Shown: piece by piece, positions 59,818 through 64,000 of the stretch
Layout of the letters: every line of letters starts with the position of its first letter
Position numbering within the stretch: the stretch's first letter is position 1
DNA from: Amaranthus tricolor
Lineage: Eukaryota > Streptophyta > Magnoliopsida > Caryophyllales > Amaranthaceae
Direction: 5' to 3'
Length of the DNA stretch: 64,000 bases
Assembly: GCF_026212465.1 (NCBI RefSeq)
Contig: NC_080059.1
Location: 12,764,440 to 12,828,439 of the forward strand
The notes under the pieces: generated by a model
What the model was told of the DNA's origin: nothing
Seen by the model: the letters and a program-made list of their open reading frames with translations, nothing else
Database searches by the model: none
Made by a program: the position numbers and the translations under genes

Positions 59818-60070
59818 TACTCCCTTCATTTTAATGACTTTGTGTTATTTTATTTGGGCACGTTTGTTAAGATATATATTAAAGTCTTAATATCTCTATT
59901 GGTCATAAGTAAAAATTATAAAAAGTTGAGATAAGTTGAGATAAATCAAACAAAATTTCACTTGATTATATATGTTTTAACTTATAGATTAATAATAAAT
60001 ATAAATTAAGAGTAAACTGTGTATAGTGTCACAAAACCAAATTGTACAAATCACTAAAACATAGGGAATA
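59818..60070. mobile_element. Stowaway-type MITE
   Basis: TACTCCCTTCATTTTAATGA on the left and TCACTAAAACATAGGGAATA on the right are imperfect inverted ends about 253 bp apart with TA borders. Internal sequence is close in style to the MITE at 20367. Confidence 0.7.
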
Positions 60071-60670
60071 CAAGTCCTATTATGAACAACGTTTTTTTGG
60101 CTAAAAAGTGTCAAACAAGTCCGATGAAAACTAAAATATCTAAGTTGTTCTATTTCAATTCACAATACATTTGTGCGAAATAGTTGTATACATCTCTTTT
60201 TTTTACCAGATCAATATAGTTATACACATCTAACCTCAATTTAAAAACTTGCTCAAATAAGAATTTAATTGAAAGTCATTTCATGACAATGATATACTGA
60301 GAAAAACTTTTTTTTTGGAGTATCGACTATGCGACAAGTCAACTACCTATTAGAAGATCAATATGGACCAAGGATAATCCTTTAACAACGATTTAAAAGA
60401 AAATATTTATGTAGAGTTCCTTTGTGCAAAACCAACCTTGTTTTTCTATGTTAAGTAGCCAACCAAAAGTAAACATACATTTCGTAATTGTAATATTAAT
60501 AGCTTATGTATATGTTTGTCTTCCTCCCAAGGCTTGTTTCTAGGTAATACCTAGAATGGGCAAGGGTCAAAGACCCTATCCGGACTCTATTGGATCCTAC
60601 CTTTTTTAAGGGTAAGGGCTTATTTTTTTTGGAACCTAAGAATCCGAGTTCGGGTCCAAAAAATATTATA
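60071..60670. other. Intergenic DNA before the last copia element
   Basis: AT-rich; only short palindromes such as CTAGGT-AAT-ACCTAG near 60541. No gene seen. Confidence 0.4.
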
Positions 60671-60677
60671 AGGTTCC

Positions 60678-61188
60678 TGCTGAAATGTGGTGACTCGAAC
60701 AGAGCGAACTCCGCGGGGCGCGGAGTACCTCCTGTCCCAATTCGCGGGGCGCGGAGTAGGTTCTGTCTCAGTTTCGCGGCTCGCGTAGTTTTACACGGCT
60801 CGCGTAATGGCGGTTTCTTGGCACGTTTTTGGCCGGTTATTCTTAGTATTTGACGCTTTTTTGTATTTTCTTAACTTTAATTTCTTTTTATTATGAGGTA
60901 TACTATATAAAGGCCCATGTAATTAGAATTAGAACAGGATGCAATGCAAAACACAAAGTGAGGAAAACTAAGAGAGAAAAAGCTTGGAGAGCCATTGTTG
61001 TGGTTTCTCGTGTTCAACTTGTAATCTCCCGGTTTATAGTGAAAAGTTTATTCTCGGTGCCGGTGGATGTAGCTATCACGTTGATAGTGAACCACGTTAA
61101 TTTCTCGGTGTGATTTTCTTTATTGTTTAGTTTGAATCTTTATTGTTTCATTATTATTTTCAATCTTTGCTTCCACTGTCGCACAACA
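60678..61188 (+). repeat. 5' LTR of the last copia element (left border uncertain)
   Basis: Ends ...CGCACAACA directly before the primer-binding site. TATATAAAG at 60904-60912 is the likely TATA box. The left border is a guess at TGCTGAAATG. U3 contains two copies of CGCGGGGCGCGGAGTA and two of GGCTCGCGTA. The 3' LTR is outside the window. Confidence 0.6.
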
Positions 61189-61203
61189 ATTGGTATCAGA
61201 GCT
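61189..61203 (+). other. Primer-binding site (initiator tRNA-Met type)
   Basis: ATTGGTATCAGAGCT follows the LTR directly. TGGTATCAGAGC is the standard plant copia primer-binding site. Confidence 0.85.
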
Positions 61204-61240
61204 CAGGTTTAATCCTAGGAAGAGTTTTTTGAAGGAAACA

Positions 61241-64000
61241 ATGGTAGGAGATTCTACAATAAGGATTGAGAAATTTAATGGAAAGAATAGCTTGGGGCTA
61301 TGGCAGATTAAGATGAAGGCGTTATTAAAGCAGTTGCAGATTTGGCATCCGTTGATCCCAAAGAGTGCAGCATCTAAGTCGGGATCTGGAAACGGATGGA
61401 CTGATGAACAGTTAGTAGTGATAAAAGAGAAGGCTCATTCTACCATCTTACTAAGTCTTGATGATCATATCATCACGGAGGTTGCTGATCAGGAGACGGC
61501 CGCAGAATTATGGTTAAAATTGGAGTCACTGTACATGACAAAATCTTTAACCAACAAATTGCTACTGAAACAGCGGTTGTTTAGCCTCAGGATGCAGTCA
61601 GGTACGCCATTAAGGGATCATCTAGAAAATCTTAATTCTATTTTACTAGATTTGCGTAATTTAGAAGTTAAGATAGATGATGAGGATGCAGCGTTAATAT
61701 TGCTTGTTTCTCTACCAAATAGTTATGAGAACTTTGTGAAGTCTTTTGTGGTTGGCAAAGACTCGTTGACCTTAGAAGAAGTGAAGGCAACACTTTATAC
61801 TAGGGAGTTGCGTCAAAAGGCGACATGTGATAATGAGAATTATGGTAGTGGGTTAGTTGTTAGGTCGGGTAGAAATTCTAGAAAGAATAAGGGGTTTAAC
61901 AATAGTAACGGTGCTACGTCGGATACTTGTAATAGTAGAGATGGGTCTAGCAACACTAAGACCATAATATCTTATCACTGTCAGGAACCATGACATTTTA
62001 GGTCTAAATGTCCAGAATTAAAGAATAAATCTCATCCCACAATAGTCGAAAGTAAACAGAACAAGAGCTAGGATTCGGAGGAAGATTTTGCATTGATTAG
62101 TTGTGTTGAGTCTAGTGATTTGGTTGATAGCTGGATTCTTGATTCTGGTAGTTCGTTCCATATGAGTCCTCGTCGGGATTGGTTTGATACTTATGAGTCT
62201 TGTTTTGGGGCTTCAGTTACGATTGCTAACGGTACTCCATGTGAAGTAGTAGGTATTGGTTCCATGAGACTTCAGACTAGTGATGGGAGAAGGGTTACTT
62301 TGACTAAGGTGAGGCATGTTCCTGCATTGGAGAAGAACTTGATATTGCTTGGGACCTTAGATGATTTGGGGCTCAAGGGTGAGTTTAGCAATGGGGAAGT
62401 GAGTTTCTTTAAGGGTTCGAATTTGATACTTAAGGGTGTCAAGGTGAAATCCCTGTATGTCTTTCAGGGTGTTACGCTGCTTATTTATGCTGTTAGTGCT
62501 TCTACTTGTCACCAGGAGATGACAATTTATGATAGGCATGGTCATATGGGTGAAAGTAGAGGGCTGGAATAGTCCATTGAGAATCGTCTTACAAGTGTTA
62601 AGGATGTCTACCTTGAGGAAGACAACCATTGTGCGTTTGGGTTTAAACACAGGTGTGAGCTTAGCATTGAAGCTCATGATTACTTGTATGGTAAGATGGT
62701 TAGTTGGCTACATTTGGATAGTTCGTTTTGTGGATTTGTTATGTTTTGTGTTTTAGGTATTTTGTGGCATTATACCTACGGGATAACACCATTGCAGAAC
62801 GGTGTTACAAGAATAGCAAATTGGACCTTGTTAGGGAGAGTCTTATGCATGCTCTCTGGTACTTGGTTGTTGAGTAGATACTGGATTAGTCTGTTCGATC
62901 GGGGTTTACACACGGGATTAGAGGTGCCCAGAATGTGTGTGGTGTGGCTCAGTAAGGTATCGCGCTATTTCATATTTGGAGTCTTGTTAGGGCTTTGGTG
63001 TGTTGTTGTGTATTTTGCAGCAGCTAGTTATGGTGATAGTGGTACCGAGTTTGAGGTGGAGTATGAGGTTAACCCCTCATCCATTTCTGTTCGTCCCTAG
63101 ATTGATGATGTTGATGCTACCCCAGGTATCTCTCTGACTGTGATTTCTGGTGCTATCTTTATCTCTGTGGATAGTTTAAAGGAGTCAGTACAGGGAATAT
63201 TCCGCCGATCTAAAGGGTTTCAAGAAAAGCCTATATGTGTTCTCAAGAAGTCTAATAGGTTGGCTGTAGGGAGTGTTGTTTTGGTTGTTATAACTGTGGA
63301 AGGTTATGCATTGAACCTTGTGGGATTGGCAAGGTTGGTAGCCATTTTTGTGGAGTCACTTGGACCTCCAACTTATGAGCACATTGTAGAGTATAGTGAG
63401 CGGGTGCAGTGGCTTGCTATGACTTTACGTATGAGCAGAGTGTGGGAACTGTTGTATGGACTGGTAGTGTTACTTAGCTCAATTACGTCACCTCATTTTG
63501 AGACTAAGTCGGTCTACATGTCTAGAGTAATGGTTCGGTGTTTGAAGTATGCTGTGATGTGTACTTGTTTTGCGAATGCCAGAAGTGTCATTTGTAGGTT
63601 TGTGACTCATCTTGGGTAGGGGCACTGGCAGGTAGAGATTTGTTCTCTCTACAGTTTGCTTGGATCAACTGTTGTGTTTCTTATGTACGGGAATGATACT
63701 AAGTGCTTTGTTACATCGGTTGAAGCTTGGGTTGTGTTCGCTGAGTTTGATTATGTCTTGATCTCGGTGATGGTTCTTTGTGATCAACCTTGGTTGGCTT
63801 TTGTGTACTACTATTGTGTGTTTAGTGATCAGGTACTTGATGTTTGGGAGAAGCACAGTGTAGTCAGATTTCATTCGGAATGCACGTACATGAAGATAGA
63901 GGTAAAGAAGGTAGGATGGTCTGACAGTCCTAGTAGAATCTTTACTATGCTGGATTCATTAGCATAGGCCCTTATGGGCGATGTGAGGGAGCCCACAGGT
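61241..64000 (+). pseudogene. Ty1/copia gag-pol, decayed, running off the window
   Basis: The ATG at 61241 opens gag (IRIEKFNGKNSLGLWQIKMK, LLKQRLFSLRMQSG, LVSLPNSYENFVKSFV). One reading frame then carries everything: the zinc-knuckle remnant (YHCQEP, stop, HFRSKCPE) with TGA at 61991, TAG at 62069, protease (DSWILDSGSSFHMSPRRDWF), pre-integrase DRHGHMG, TAG at 62570, an integrase remnant (TYGITPLQNGV, NWTLLGRVLCMLSG), and later weak matches to the integrase-RT junction (PPTYEHIVEYSERVQWLA). Stops at 63098, 63617 and 63965 lie in the same frame. The integrase core, including the first catalytic residues, seems deleted. The element extends past 64000. Confidence 0.75.

Overview
This window is nuclear DNA from a flowering plant, very probably a eudicot. 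It has AT-rich intergenic DNA, GT-AG introns of plant type, plant-only families (GASA/Snakin, DUF620) and many LTR retrotransposons and MITEs. Short repeats ending in gagacggtctc-type motifs hint at Caryophyllales, but that is only an impression.

Host genes are few and spread out. (1) A NOC2-type ribosome-biogenesis gene lies on + (coding 4142-8239, 11 exons, about 727 aa), with an apparent leader exon and a telo-box near 2.0 kb. (2) A convergent three-exon gene (8724-9259, -) encodes a 125-aa secreted-peptide-like precursor of no family I recognise. (3) An Mpv17/PMP22-family gene (14315-18985, -) carries an in-frame TGA and a one-base frameshift in exon 2, so it looks broken. (4) A three-exon DUF620 gene lies at 29018-32705 (-, 473 aa). 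(5) A GASA/Snakin gene lies at 55305-58137 (-, 92 aa, 12 cysteines, one 2.55-kb intron).

The 19-28 kb stretch is transposon debris and unusual palindromes: a hAT-like element inside a TA microsatellite, two Stowaway MITEs, a foldback built from about 165-bp tandem units (22437-23560), and a nested foldback of about 1 kb (24627-25613) whose loop holds a decayed tRNA-Ile(AAU)-like sequence. LINE 3' ends and a hAT transposase relic follow.

From 35 to 55 kb the window is mostly two complete LTR elements. The first (35481-45065, TSD ACAAG) is a Ty3/gypsy, Tat-like element. It has gag-protease but no recognisable RT, RNase H or integrase, a spliced antisense gene of about 910 codons, and blocks of GTCGGACCCC hairpin repeats on both sides of that gene. 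The second (48001-54874, -, TSD AATTT) is a Ty1/copia element with 214-bp LTRs and several disabling stops; an extra leader ORF precedes gag. A third, copia-type element (about 60.7 kb to the window edge, +) is decayed and continues past the end.

All exon models come from reading splice signals and family similarity by eye. No alignment or database search was run.
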